Shown here one piece after another: positions 8,894-17,513 of a stretch of DNA of 64,000 nt. Each line of letters begins with the position of its first letter. Position 1 is the first letter of the stretch. Origin of the DNA: CAUZFZ01 sp963579025 (GTDB taxonomy: Bacteria > Planctomycetota > Planctomycetia > Planctomycetales > Planctomycetaceae); assembly GCA_963579025.1 (NCBI GenBank), contig CAUZFZ010000039.1:1-64000 (forward strand). Direction: 5' to 3'. The notes below the pieces were generated by a model that saw only the letters and a list, made by a program, of their open reading frames with translations, made no database searches and was not told the origin of the DNA. A program made the translations under genes and the position numbers.

Positions 8894-11371
8894 CTAACGT
8901 TTCGTGACCGGACGTCGTCGCCACGTGCGGATCCACCCCAAAAGACTCGCGATCCGAAACTGGGCGACAGCCAGAGACCGTGGATCAGCGTAGTCTGTAA
9001 TGCGCTCAGGATTTGGAACGCGAATCGCGGACGGAATGTTCGATGGATTGATCCGGAGCGAGTCACAGCTTTCGGCATCCATCGGTGTGTCCAGGACGAG
9101 GCTTCCCAGCGATATCCACGGATGATCGCGCTCATCCCATTCCAGCGTCGCATCGTACCAGTCTAACGAGTCGTCAGGATCGGGATCATGAAACTGGGCT
9201 TGAAGCTGAAACTCATGCTCCTCACCCCGGGCAAGTTTCTGATGCAATTCATGCTGCAGGTAATCCGTGTCACGGGTCTCCGCTGAAGACCGTTCAGTTC
9301 TGGTAAAACACTGCAGCTCCGTGAGTTCCGGAAACCCCTCACCGCCGGTTGTACTGTTGGCTGGGATGAGTCTCAGACGCACCAGACGGTGATCGGACCC
9401 AGGTAACAACCACTCCAGCACGATCTGGTTGTAATAAGTCAGACATGTGTAGCTGTCCGGCGCACGACGCATTCCCGCTGCCAAACCGTTGCGAAGTACG
9501 GGATCACTTGCGATGCGCTTCGTGAGCGAGCGCCGTGACAGATTCTTTACATCCTTGAGACATCGTATGGGTGCGAAACTGCCGGTCGCCATCAGCAGGT
9601 CAAACGTGTCGTCTGCGCCGACCGCACGGAGACGCATCGCGCAGCCCCTGACATCCAACGCGGCGTCATCGTGACGTAGGCAGTTTGAAAACCTGGTTTC
9701 GACTCGGAATTTGCGGCCAGGCGAAAAGAACTGATTCGGTGGAAAGTCCGGAGTCCGTGAGTTTTCTGTTGCAGAGTAGATCGTCAGGTGTCCGCAGGCC
9801 GCCACGCCCTTTTCATATAATGGGCGCCGTCCATCGAATGGAAACCTCATCAACGGCAGACTGACGAGCATTTCATAGACGCTCAAGTCCTCACGTAGAT
9901 CCTCGACGTTCTCGGTGGATGATCCTTCATCGTTCTTCAGCAATCGGTAAGTTGCCGGAATGAAAACGAGTCCCTGACAGCCGTACGCAAATTCCCACAG
10001 TGAGTATTCGCCGGACAGGCCGTTTACGAATGACGTAATCGCGAATCCACCGAAGACGAGCATGAAAATGACACCGATTCCCTGCCAGTGCCAGTCTCTG
10101 CCAACTCCCAGTGCAAAGAAGCTGAAGAGAGCCATCGCAATGACCCACCCGCCCAGTTGCCTTGTGGAATCATTCACGATGTCGTTCGTCAAATAGTCGT
10201 GCTGCTGATTTGTGAATAGTTCGGCGGCTTGCTCGGGACACAGCAGAGTGCCAGCGCCCACCGACATGAAAACGATGAACTGTATAACCCACAGGGTCCA
10301 TAGTTGGGGTGGGCGATTCTGTGCGATACCTGCGTCGTCCTGCGATGGGTCTTCGTTTTTCCCTATGAGCCAGTACCAGGCATTGACGATACCAAGCATC
10401 GCCAGCATCAATGCACCAAGCATCATGGAGACCTGTCCCACATGACTCCCAACCTCATGGCGTGCATCAAATGACATCACGGCCACCGCCAGCCACCAGG
10501 CACTGATCATCGCCCATAGTGTCCAGGCCGTTGTCTGTCCGGGTATCGCACGAAGCATACTGAAGCACAGTCCCAGCCCCAGGATGAGTCCTCCAGCAAG
10601 CAAGCCATGTGTAAGATTCCATTCGGAAACTCCAAGACTGCTGCGGAGCATCGCTATTGTCGTGAAAGCCGTGACCAGTACAAAAATGCGTGCCAATGGT
10701 CGGCGTATCGACGGACTGACAAGTCCAAACAGCGTGAAAAGAGCGACGGCGAGCATGCATGGCCCAGCCAATCGAATCTGGTCGGACGCGATGTCCCAAA
10801 CAATCGGCCGCGTCTGACGGGCATCCAGGATGATGCGTCGAAGTTCGCGGGGCGGACTTTCAGGGGCCACCTGCGAGCCTATCCACTCCGTTAGCTCGGG
10901 AGAAGGTCGCTCGAATTCGTCAATCGCGTGAATCCAGGCGTGGATTGCGTCCGCGGAATGGCCCGGAGGCGCCGGCGTGGCTGACAGAATCCAGTGTTCT
11001 ACTGACTCCCAGCCCGGACTCTCGGCCCAGCGAGCAAACAGTGGTGTGGAAACAGAACCGCGTCCGGCACCAGTTTCGGCACTACTGCTGGCGGAGACGA
11101 CACTTTGGTCGACGGCCTCATTCGGAGCCGCGCCTGCCTCCAGGAGCCAGGTTCGAGCAGAGTCCGGAGCTGGGGCAATTTCCTGCAGGCCAAGCACCCA
11201 GTCGTACAACGCGTCTTTCGGTTGGTCGACAGCGACCGGAGCATGCTCGCCACGCTGAATCTGAAGGAGAAACTCCGGACAAACCATGCTCATCATTCCC
11301 GCTGTCGCGAAGATGAAAACCTGCAGAATCCAGAAGAACGGGAATTTACGCCGCATTGGGTAGCCCACCAT
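8894..11371 (-). CDS. Polytopic membrane protein with C-terminal catalase-fold (allene-oxide-synthase-like) domain
   Basis: The protein has 825 residues. The first ~480 form an integral membrane region with a tandem duplication: FPFFWILQVFIFATAGMMSM...CPE recurs as LWTLWVIQFIVFMSVGAGTL...CPE, and each copy is followed by several helices. From about residue 505 the chain follows the catalase core: GRRPLYEKGVAACGHLTIY, FFSPGRKFRVETRFSN, DVRGCAMRL, then SYTCLTYYNQ...RLVRLRLIPAN and INPSNIPSAIRV. In my alignment the catalytic distal His of 'VHAKG' is Tyr519, and neither the distal Asn nor the proximal heme Tyr is obvious, so heme binding is uncertain. Catalase-related domains next to lipoxygenases act on fatty-acid hydroperoxides in corals and some bacteria; a similar role here is inferred. 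Met6 (11356) is an alternative start. Confidence 0.7.
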   Translation of the reverse strand: MVGYPMRRKFPFFWILQVFIFATAGMMSMVCPEFLLQIQRGEHAPVAVDQPKDALYDWVLGLQEIAPAPDSARTWLLEAGAAPNEAVDQSVVSASSSAETGAGRGSVSTPLFARWAESPGWESVEHWILSATPAPPGHSADAIHAWIHAIDEFERPSPELTEWIGSQVAPESPPRELRRIILDARQTRPIVWDIASDQIRLAGPCMLAVALFTLFGLVSPSIRRPLARIFVLVTAFTTIAMLRSSLGVSEWNLTHGLLAGGLILGLGLCFSMLRAIPGQTTAWTLWAMISAWWLAVAVMSFDARHEVGSHVGQVSMMLGALMLAMLGIVNAWYWLIGKNEDPSQDDAGIAQNRPPQLWTLWVIQFIVFMSVGAGTLLCPEQAAELFTNQQHDYLTNDIVNDSTRQLGGWVIAMALFSFFALGVGRDWHWQGIGVIFMLVFGGFAITSFVNGLSGEYSLWEFAYGCQGLVFIPATYRLLKNDEGSSTENVEDLREDLSVYEMLVSLPLMRFPFDGRRPLYEKGVAACGHLTIYSATENSRTPDFPPNQFFSPGRKFRVETRFSNCLRHDDAALDVRGCAMRLRAVGADDTFDLLMATGSFAPIRCLKDVKNLSRRSLTKRIASDPVLRNGLAAGMRRAPDSYTCLTYYNQIVLEWLLPGSDHRLVRLRLIPANSTTGGEGFPELTELQCFTRTERSSAETRDTDYLQHELHQKLARGEEHEFQLQAQFHDPDPDDSLDWYDATLEWDERDHPWISLGSLVLDTPMDAESCDSLRINPSNIPSAIRVPNPERITDYADPRSLAVAQFRIASLLGWIRTWRRRPVTKR

Positions 11372-11640
11372 TCACTTTGAGTGAATCCGAATGCACGCCT
11401 GACGGGAAACTGCGGAATCGTACACTGGCCTGAGTCTCTGTTGTGACCACTGTTCACGCTAGCCAGTCACATATGGGTGATGCACGAAAGAACTTCGCAA
11501 CTTGCCTGGAACGAAAAGGAACAGCGTTCCACAGTCCGGAAAATGAATGACGTGACAGATGCGCTTGCCGGCGCCAATCGAGTGGCGGCTGAGCACAGCC
11601 CTCGCAGAGGGCGAGTGAAGTTGCAGACCTGTTCCAGTGG

Positions 11641-12363
11641 TTATGGGCCAATCAGGTTGACTCTTCCGGTGTCCAGGTCGTAATCGGCGCCGACGATGCG
11701 TGTTGATCCGTCCTCGATGTGCTTGCGAATCACGGGACTGACTTTGGCCAGTCGAGCCGCATTCAACTTGACATTCGCGACAACGGCGTTGTGCAGGAGA
11801 TCGCCCGGCTGTCCCTCAATCTCCTTCATCGCCGGTCGAATTTCATCCGCGATAATGCCGATGTTGCCGGGTGGTCGCTGATCCTTCTTTGCCAGGTTCA
11901 ATGCTGCCTTGACGGCTCCGCAGCGTTCGTGACCCAGCACCATGATCAACGGTACGTGCAGAAACTGGACCGCGTACTCGATGCTGCCCAGTACTCCGAA
12001 ACAGCGTTCCGTCACGAAGTTGCCAGCGACTCGAATGACGAACAGGTCGCCGATGCCCTTGTTGAAAATGACTTCGGGAATCACCCTGGAATCGGCACAC
12101 GTAAAGATGAGGGCGAACGGCTCCTGCGACTCGGCCACTTCCTGCCGGCGCTCTTCGTCTCGCCGAGCCCGGCCGAGATCACGCCGGTTTCCCATGTAGC
12201 GGGCGTTGCCCTCGATCAGTTGTTTCAGTGATTCGTCGCTTCGTGTCAGTGGTTTCTTTTCATCTGCCGCGAAACTCAGGGATGTTTGAGCTGCGGCGAT
12301 TGCTCCGGCTGCCGTTCCCGTGGTGGACAGGAAGTTTCGCCGAGTAAATGTCTGATCGAACAT
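11641..12363 (-). CDS. Tat-exported beta-class carbonic anhydrase
   Basis: This 240-residue protein interconverts CO2 and bicarbonate. A twin-arginine leader (FTRRNFLSTTGTAAGAIAAA) predicts export as a folded, zinc-loaded enzyme to the periplasm. The catalytic set is complete: TCADSRV gives Cys89, Asp91 and Arg93, and LGHERCGAVKAA gives His145 and Cys148. The frame is open back to 12498, but the start at 12363 puts the Tat motif at the N-terminus. It is divergent from the sulfite-oxidase-type gene (205-bp shared upstream region). Together with the transporters to the right, it could supply bicarbonate or CO2 at the cell surface. Confidence 0.92.
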   Translation of the reverse strand: MFDQTFTRRNFLSTTGTAAGAIAAAQTSLSFAADEKKPLTRSDESLKQLIEGNARYMGNRRDLGRARRDEERRQEVAESQEPFALIFTCADSRVIPEVIFNKGIGDLFVIRVAGNFVTERCFGVLGSIEYAVQFLHVPLIMVLGHERCGAVKAALNLAKKDQRPPGNIGIIADEIRPAMKEIEGQPGDLLHNAVVANVKLNAARLAKVSPVIRKHIEDGSTRIVGADYDLDTGRVNLIGP

Positions 12364-12568
12364 GTGGTTGTCTCCATAGCGGGTTGAATTATCAGCAGGT
12401 CGTTCTTCTCGGCGTCTCTGACTTGCGGTTCCGTCTACGGTGAGGGCTGCATCCAACTCACGATTCCGTTTGAATACGGGTCGTCCATCACCAAACACGC
12501 TCAGCGCGCTTTATCACGCGGTGAACTGTCCGAATCAAGTGTCAGCGAGAGCGGACAAGGAGATTGAA

Positions 12569-13762
12569 ATGAGCTTCACAGAATCGATGTTGTTGCCAAA
12601 CCGTCGCCAGTTCGTGGCGAGTCTGGCGGCCGGAGCCGCGTCTTTGACTGGTTCACGCTGCCTGTCATCGGCAATCGCTGATGACACCGGTGATGGCCTG
12701 ATCGTGCATGGCATGTCACCAATGAATGCCGAACCGGCGCTGCCGAACCTCGTCCGTTCGTGGGTGACTCCAGTCGAGCAATTTTACATCCGCAGCCACG
12801 CGCCGGTTCCGGATATCAACCGAGACGACTTCCGACTGTCGGTGGAAGGACTGGTCGAGCGGCCTCTGTCTCTTTCGCTCAAAGAATTGAGTGCAGGATT
12901 CGACCAGGAGAGTGTCGTCGCAACGATGACGTGCGCCGGGAACCGGCGGAGTGAACACAGTCTGGTTAAGCCGGTAAAAGGAGTGCAGTGGCGCGAAGGC
13001 GCGATTGGCAATGCCAAATGGACTGGCGTGCGGCTTTCTGACGTATTGAAACGAGCTGGGGTCAAGGCCGGGGCGAAGCACGTCTGGTTCGAAGGACTCG
13101 ACGAGATTGCTCGCAGCAGCGGGGTGATCCCGTTTGGTGCGTCGATTCCGCTTGCGAAGGCACTCGCCGACTCGGACAGCACGCCCGGAGCGTTGCTCAC
13201 GACAAAGATGAATGACGCTCCGCTGACGGGAGATCATGGGGCGCCGTTGAGAACTGTTGTGCCGGGCTACGTTGGAGCCCGCAGCGTGAAGTGGCTGGGC
13301 CGCATCGTCGTCAGCGATCGGCCGTCAGCAAACCACTACGTTGCGACGGCCTACAAACTGGTCGAGCGAGGAGATCCCCTGGAGTGGTCGGAGCAGGGGC
13401 CGATCTACCGGATGCCGTTGAATTCGGCGATTTGTCTCCCCAAGTCTGGCTCGACACTAAAACCCGGTCAGGTATCCGTGAGCGGCTATGCGCTGCCCCC
13501 CGGGAGCCCGGGCGTAACGATCGCGAAGGTTGAAGTCTCGGTGGACGGGGGCGACTCGTGGCGGGGTGCGAAGATCACATCGCCAGTCCGCGAAAACTGC
13601 TGGGTGCTGTGGCAGGCGAGTATTCCCGTGAATACAGGCTCAAACGGGTTGGCCGTTCGCGCAACCGACTCGAGCGGAAAGACCCAGCCGAGAATGGTTG
13701 AGTGGAATCTGAAGGGCTACCTGTTCAACGCCTGGCATCACGTCCCGGTCAACGGTGTCTGA
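12569..13762 (+). CDS. Tat-exported sulfite-oxidase-type molybdenum oxidoreductase
   Basis: This 397-residue protein has a twin-arginine-like leader (LLPNRRQFVASLAAGAASL) followed by the oxidoreductase molybdopterin-binding domain. The Mo-ligating cysteine sits in ATMTCAGNRRSEH (Cys122). A C-terminal Mo-co dimerisation (Ig-like) domain with VEVSVDGGDSW and VLWQASIPV completes the SorA/plant-sulfite-oxidase architecture; no cytochrome b5 domain is present. The expected reaction is oxidation of sulfite to sulfate in the periplasm, with electrons passed to a c-type cytochrome, though related enzymes use other substrates. The start is supported by an AAGGAG site at 12557-12562; an upstream in-frame ATG at 12440 lacks both that site and a leader. 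The gene is divergent from the exported carbonic anhydrase. Confidence 0.88.
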   Translation: MSFTESMLLPNRRQFVASLAAGAASLTGSRCLSSAIADDTGDGLIVHGMSPMNAEPALPNLVRSWVTPVEQFYIRSHAPVPDINRDDFRLSVEGLVERPLSLSLKELSAGFDQESVVATMTCAGNRRSEHSLVKPVKGVQWREGAIGNAKWTGVRLSDVLKRAGVKAGAKHVWFEGLDEIARSSGVIPFGASIPLAKALADSDSTPGALLTTKMNDAPLTGDHGAPLRTVVPGYVGARSVKWLGRIVVSDRPSANHYVATAYKLVERGDPLEWSEQGPIYRMPLNSAICLPKSGSTLKPGQVSVSGYALPPGSPGVTIAKVEVSVDGGDSWRGAKITSPVRENCWVLWQASIPVNTGSNGLAVRATDSSGKTQPRMVEWNLKGYLFNAWHHVPVNGV

Positions 13763-13881
13763 TTCGACCGGACGCCGAACAACCATCGACCTTTAAAGAA
13801 AAGGGGGTTTCTGTAACAGGTCGGCTGCCGTATCTTTCCGCCCGTTCCCGTCGGCCGCCGTCTACATAAGCAGGACACCCC

Positions 13882-15933
13882 GTGAAATCACTGCAGCAAG
13901 CGTTTTCCAGCGACCAGACATGTCTGCTGGACGTGTCAGCGAACAGCATGGAGTCGCTGATCCCTGTAGTTATCGATCGTCTGATCGAGAACGGCCTGCT
14001 TCCGGCCGATCAGCGTGATGAGGTCATTGAGACATTTGTCGCGCGTGAGCACGTTGTGTCGACGGCGATCGGGCATTCCGTGGCAGTGCCACACTGCTAT
14101 CTGGATGGGCTTACGGAACCACTGATCGCCTTCGTGCGGCTGGAACATGCGGTCAATCTGGGTGCTCTGGACGGAACGCCAACGCGATATTTCTTCTTTC
14201 TGCTGGGACCGACCGGTCGCGCCGCCGAGCATCTGGACACGCTCGCGCTGATCGCCCGGCTCATGTCGGATGATGAACTGCGATACGACCTGGGCGATGC
14301 GGCTGACGCCGAGGCACTGCGCTGGGCACTGGGGCGAGCCGCGGAACGGTCGCGTCCGCAGCAACAACGGGAACAGGTCTCAGATGGTCTGGCCTACACC
14401 GGGCGTCTGTGCGGAGGACTGCGCGCCGACATCGCCCGCCGTCTTCCACATTATGTCCGTGACTTCCGAGACGGACTGCATCCGCAGTCACTGGCATCCA
14501 CGCTGTTTCTGTACTTCGCGTGTCTGGCGCCTGCCGTGATCTTTGGCGGACTGATGTCGGCCGAAACGGGTAACTCAATCGGTGCGGTGGAGATGATTCT
14601 TGCCACGGCCGTCTGCGGAATCATCTATTCGCTGTTCGCTGGCCAGCCGCTGATCATTCTCGGCGGCACGGGCCCGTTGCTGGTGTTTACCGCAATTTTG
14701 TACGACCTCTGTCAGCCCGATAAGCTCGACATTCCGTTTCTGCCGGCCTATGCGTGGGTCGGATTCTGGACGGCCGCTTTCGTCGTCATTCTGGCTATCA
14801 CCGATTCCAGTTGTCTGATGCGATTCTTTACGCGATTCACGGATGAAGTGTTCGCCGCGCTGATCTCTCTGATCTTTATCTACAAAGCCGTCTGGTCATT
14901 GGCCGACGAGTTTCGCGGTCTCGATGCTCACGACCATCACGACACAGCGCTGCTGACGCTGCTATTAGCGCTGGGTACGTTCTATATCGCTATCTCACTG
15001 CAGCGTTTTCGGCGAAGCCGTTATCTGCTGCCCTGGATGCGCGAGTTTCTGTCCGATTTCGGCCCGACGATCGCATTGATTGCCATGACGCTGGTGGCGA
15101 TCTGGTTGCATGGGGTTGATCTGCAGCAATTGGACGTTCCCGAATCTGTGCGTCCAACGCTGGCCACACGCGACTCGTGGCTGATCAATCCGTTTGATGC
15201 TCCCCCGTGGGTCTGGTTTGCTGCGGCGGGACCGGCGTTGCTCGCCACAGTCCTGGTCTTTCTGGACCAGAATATCACGGCTCGGCTCGTCAACAGTCGT
15301 GACCACAAACTCCAGAAGGGTGAGGCCTACCATCTGGATCTGGCAGTCGTTGGCGGTCTGATTGGACTTTGCTCGGCGTTCGGTTTGCCGTGGCTGGTTG
15401 CTGCCACGGTGCGTTCATTGAACCACGTTCGCAGTCTGGCGGTCGTCGAGGAATCCGTCTCTAATCGCGACAATCAGCGCCATGATCACATTCTGCACAC
15501 GCGCGAAAACCGCCTGACAGGCTTGGCGATTCATATTCTTATCGCCCTGTCGCTGCTGTTGCTGCCGCTGCTCAAACACGTGCCGATGGCCGTGCTTTAC
15601 GGACTGTTCCTGTTCATGGGTGTGGTTTCCATGAAGGGCAACCAGCTTTTCGAAAGACTCAGCCTGTGGGCGATGGACTCATCGCTGTACCCCGGCACGC
15701 ACTATATCCGTCGAGTCCCAAACCGCACGATTCACCTGTTTACCGTCCTGCAACTGGTGTGTCTTGTGGTGCTGTGGGTGGTGAAGGGAAACGGCACCAT
15801 CGGAATTCTGTTTCCGCTATTCATTGCCGCGCTCGTCCCTGTGCGATTGCTTATGAATCGCTATTTCAAGGAAGAGCATCTGCAAGCTCTGGATGCAGAA
15901 GAGATTCCGGAAGAAGAGGAAACTCAGTGGTAG
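13882..15933 (+). CDS. PTS EIIA domain fused to SLC4/band-3-type bicarbonate transporter
   Basis: The protein has 683 residues. Residues ~1-155 form a PTS EIIA type-2 (fructose/nitrogen) domain with the phospho-acceptor motif IGHSVAVPH (His71). Residues ~175-680 are the HCO3- cotransporter family fold, with ten or more helices: DFRDGLHPQSLASTLFLYFA, SLFAGQPLIILGGTGPLLVF, VFLDQNITARLVN and FMGVVSMKGNQLFERL are hallmarks of the SLC4 family (eukaryotic anion exchangers). The predicted job is bicarbonate (or borate/anion) transport across the inner membrane, with the EIIA domain as a phosphorylation-dependent sensor in place of the usual eukaryotic cytosolic domain. The start is GTG at 13882 with a weak GCAGGA site. 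It lies in the carbon region, same strand as the following carbonic anhydrase and SulP genes. Confidence 0.9.
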   Translation: MKSLQQAFSSDQTCLLDVSANSMESLIPVVIDRLIENGLLPADQRDEVIETFVAREHVVSTAIGHSVAVPHCYLDGLTEPLIAFVRLEHAVNLGALDGTPTRYFFFLLGPTGRAAEHLDTLALIARLMSDDELRYDLGDAADAEALRWALGRAAERSRPQQQREQVSDGLAYTGRLCGGLRADIARRLPHYVRDFRDGLHPQSLASTLFLYFACLAPAVIFGGLMSAETGNSIGAVEMILATAVCGIIYSLFAGQPLIILGGTGPLLVFTAILYDLCQPDKLDIPFLPAYAWVGFWTAAFVVILAITDSSCLMRFFTRFTDEVFAALISLIFIYKAVWSLADEFRGLDAHDHHDTALLTLLLALGTFYIAISLQRFRRSRYLLPWMREFLSDFGPTIALIAMTLVAIWLHGVDLQQLDVPESVRPTLATRDSWLINPFDAPPWVWFAAAGPALLATVLVFLDQNITARLVNSRDHKLQKGEAYHLDLAVVGGLIGLCSAFGLPWLVAATVRSLNHVRSLAVVEESVSNRDNQRHDHILHTRENRLTGLAIHILIALSLLLLPLLKHVPMAVLYGLFLFMGVVSMKGNQLFERLSLWAMDSSLYPGTHYIRRVPNRTIHLFTVLQLVCLVVLWVVKGNGTIGILFPLFIAALVPVRLLMNRYFKEEHLQALDAEEIPEEEETQW

Positions 15934-16169
15934 TGCCCTTTCGCAACGCTCAGGACAACATGGGGTGTCCTGCGATCGAGAGGTCAGTGTTGTCACGCCT
16001 CTGAAAACACATGCTCTGAATTCACGAAAATGGCGGGGATGAGCGGAATTTCTATGCACGTAAATGCTACTTTCGACCGATCTTCCGGAATTGACGCGGT
16101 GTCGCTGTGATGGATAAAGTCACGACCCACTCGCTAATCGCTCTCGAATCGCACTGAGTCGAATTCACA

Positions 16170-16544
16170 ATGGCTTCGTTAATCTGCCGGGTCGCCAGAC
16201 TCCGATCGAACTGCTTCCGTCAGAGTTTTTCGGCGTTCCTGGGTTTGAGCCTGCGGACCACGCTGGTGCTCGTGACGTCGATTGGCATGGTTGGCATGCC
16301 GGCGTCGCTCGTAGCGAATTCCGACGCTGAATGCGAAACCGAGTCGCAGAACGAAGAGCATCGAGACAGTGACGGCGAGGAAGAAGCTCTCAGCACGGCC
16401 CGCCGACTGCGACTTGATCACGCTCGAAGTTCCAGCCGTGCACACAGCCGTCGGATAGCGGTCCGTCGGGCCTTGTTGCCTCTAAGACAGGTGCAGGCTG
16501 GCCACCGCCTGCCAAATGGCCTGTTGGCCCCGCTCCGACGTTGA
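16170..16544 (+). CDS. Small exported acidic protein of unknown function
   Basis: This open frame of 124 residues has a probable signal peptide (LGLSLRTTLVLVTSIGMVGMPASLVA). A Glu/Asp-rich stretch (ECETESQNEEHRDSDGEEEAL) follows, then an Arg-rich tail ending HRLPNGLLAPLRR. No known domain was recognised. It sits 236 bp after the SLC4-type gene and 227 bp before the cytosolic carbonic anhydrase, on the same strand. No strong ribosome site precedes the ATG. It resembles the small protein at 28640-28948 only in general plan (leader plus acidic patch). It may be a real small secreted protein or a chance frame. Confidence 0.45.
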   Translation: MASLICRVARLRSNCFRQSFSAFLGLSLRTTLVLVTSIGMVGMPASLVANSDAECETESQNEEHRDSDGEEEALSTARRLRLDHARSSSRAHSRRIAVRRALLPLRQVQAGHRLPNGLLAPLRR

Positions 16545-16771
16545 GCTTCAGGCTGCAATGTGCGGGAAAGTGCTCAACGCCCGCAATGCGCACCCAGTGA
16601 CGATCCTCAGTCAGGCCATACCGGTTGACTGAACTCCCCAGGCGGGTGTGACTCACTCGTAGCGCCGATTCGCGGAGCCGCGCATTCAGTACGGCTCTCT
16701 GCTCGCGACACGCCATGGTCCGCGATCGGCGAATCGCCTTCCACAACCAGACGGACACGAAGGAAAGCTCG

Positions 16772-17437
16772 ATGCAGAATCTCGTAGACGGAATTCATCA
16801 GTTTCAGCAGGACATCTTCAGCCGAGATAAGAAACTGTTTGAAAAGCTCGCCGAGGGCCAGCAGCCGATGGCGCTCTTTATCACGTGTTCCGACTCGCGG
16901 ATCGATCCAACGCTGCTGACTCAGACGCGCCCCGGCGAACTGTTCATCATGCGCAATGCCGGGAACATCGTGCCCCCCTATGGTGCCGTGTATGGGGGCG
17001 AAGCGGCGACTCTGGAATACGCGGTCAGTGTGCTCAAAGTCCGCGACATCGTTGTCTGCGGACATTCTCATTGCGGGGCGATGGATGGCCTGCTGCACCC
17101 CGAGACAGTGGAAAATCTCCCGGCGGTTCGAGCATGGCTCGAACACGCCGAAACCACACGACGAATCGTGACGGAGAACTATCAGCACATTGTTGATCCG
17201 ACGAACCGATTGACACTGACCGTCGAAGAGAACGTGCTGGTCCAGCTTGAGCATCTGCGCACGCATCCCTCGGTCGCGGCAGCGCTGGGCCGGGATGAGC
17301 TGCATCTACACGGCTGGGTCTACAAGTTCGAAACCGGTGACGTGTTCTCATTCGACCCGGAACAGCGGCAGTTCCGACCACTGACAAGCATGGTGCTCGC
17401 CAACTTTGTGGAACGCGGACGATCGCCCGTAATCTGA
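16772..17437 (+). CDS. Cytosolic beta-class carbonic anhydrase
   Basis: This 221-residue enzyme has no leader. FITCSDSRI provides Cys39, Asp41 and Arg43, and VCGHSHCGAM provides His98 and Cys101, the complete zinc and catalytic set of beta-carbonic anhydrases. It interconverts CO2 and bicarbonate in the cytoplasm. The start at 16772 is chosen because AGGAAAG at 16761-16767 precedes it and MQNLVDGIHQFQQDIFS fits the family; the frame opens earlier at 16715. The gene lies 76 bp before the SulP transporter gene on the same strand. A carbonic anhydrase/SulP pair of this sort is a recurrent bacterial arrangement for bicarbonate uptake and use. Confidence 0.95.
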   Translation: MQNLVDGIHQFQQDIFSRDKKLFEKLAEGQQPMALFITCSDSRIDPTLLTQTRPGELFIMRNAGNIVPPYGAVYGGEAATLEYAVSVLKVRDIVVCGHSHCGAMDGLLHPETVENLPAVRAWLEHAETTRRIVTENYQHIVDPTNRLTLTVEENVLVQLEHLRTHPSVAAALGRDELHLHGWVYKFETGDVFSFDPEQRQFRPLTSMVLANFVERGRSPVI

Positions 17438-17513
17438 TTTGGTTTGCTCGAGTCCGGCGACTTCGGCTACCCCTCAAAACACGACTCACCCAGCAATAGA
17501 ATGTTTGTGACCT

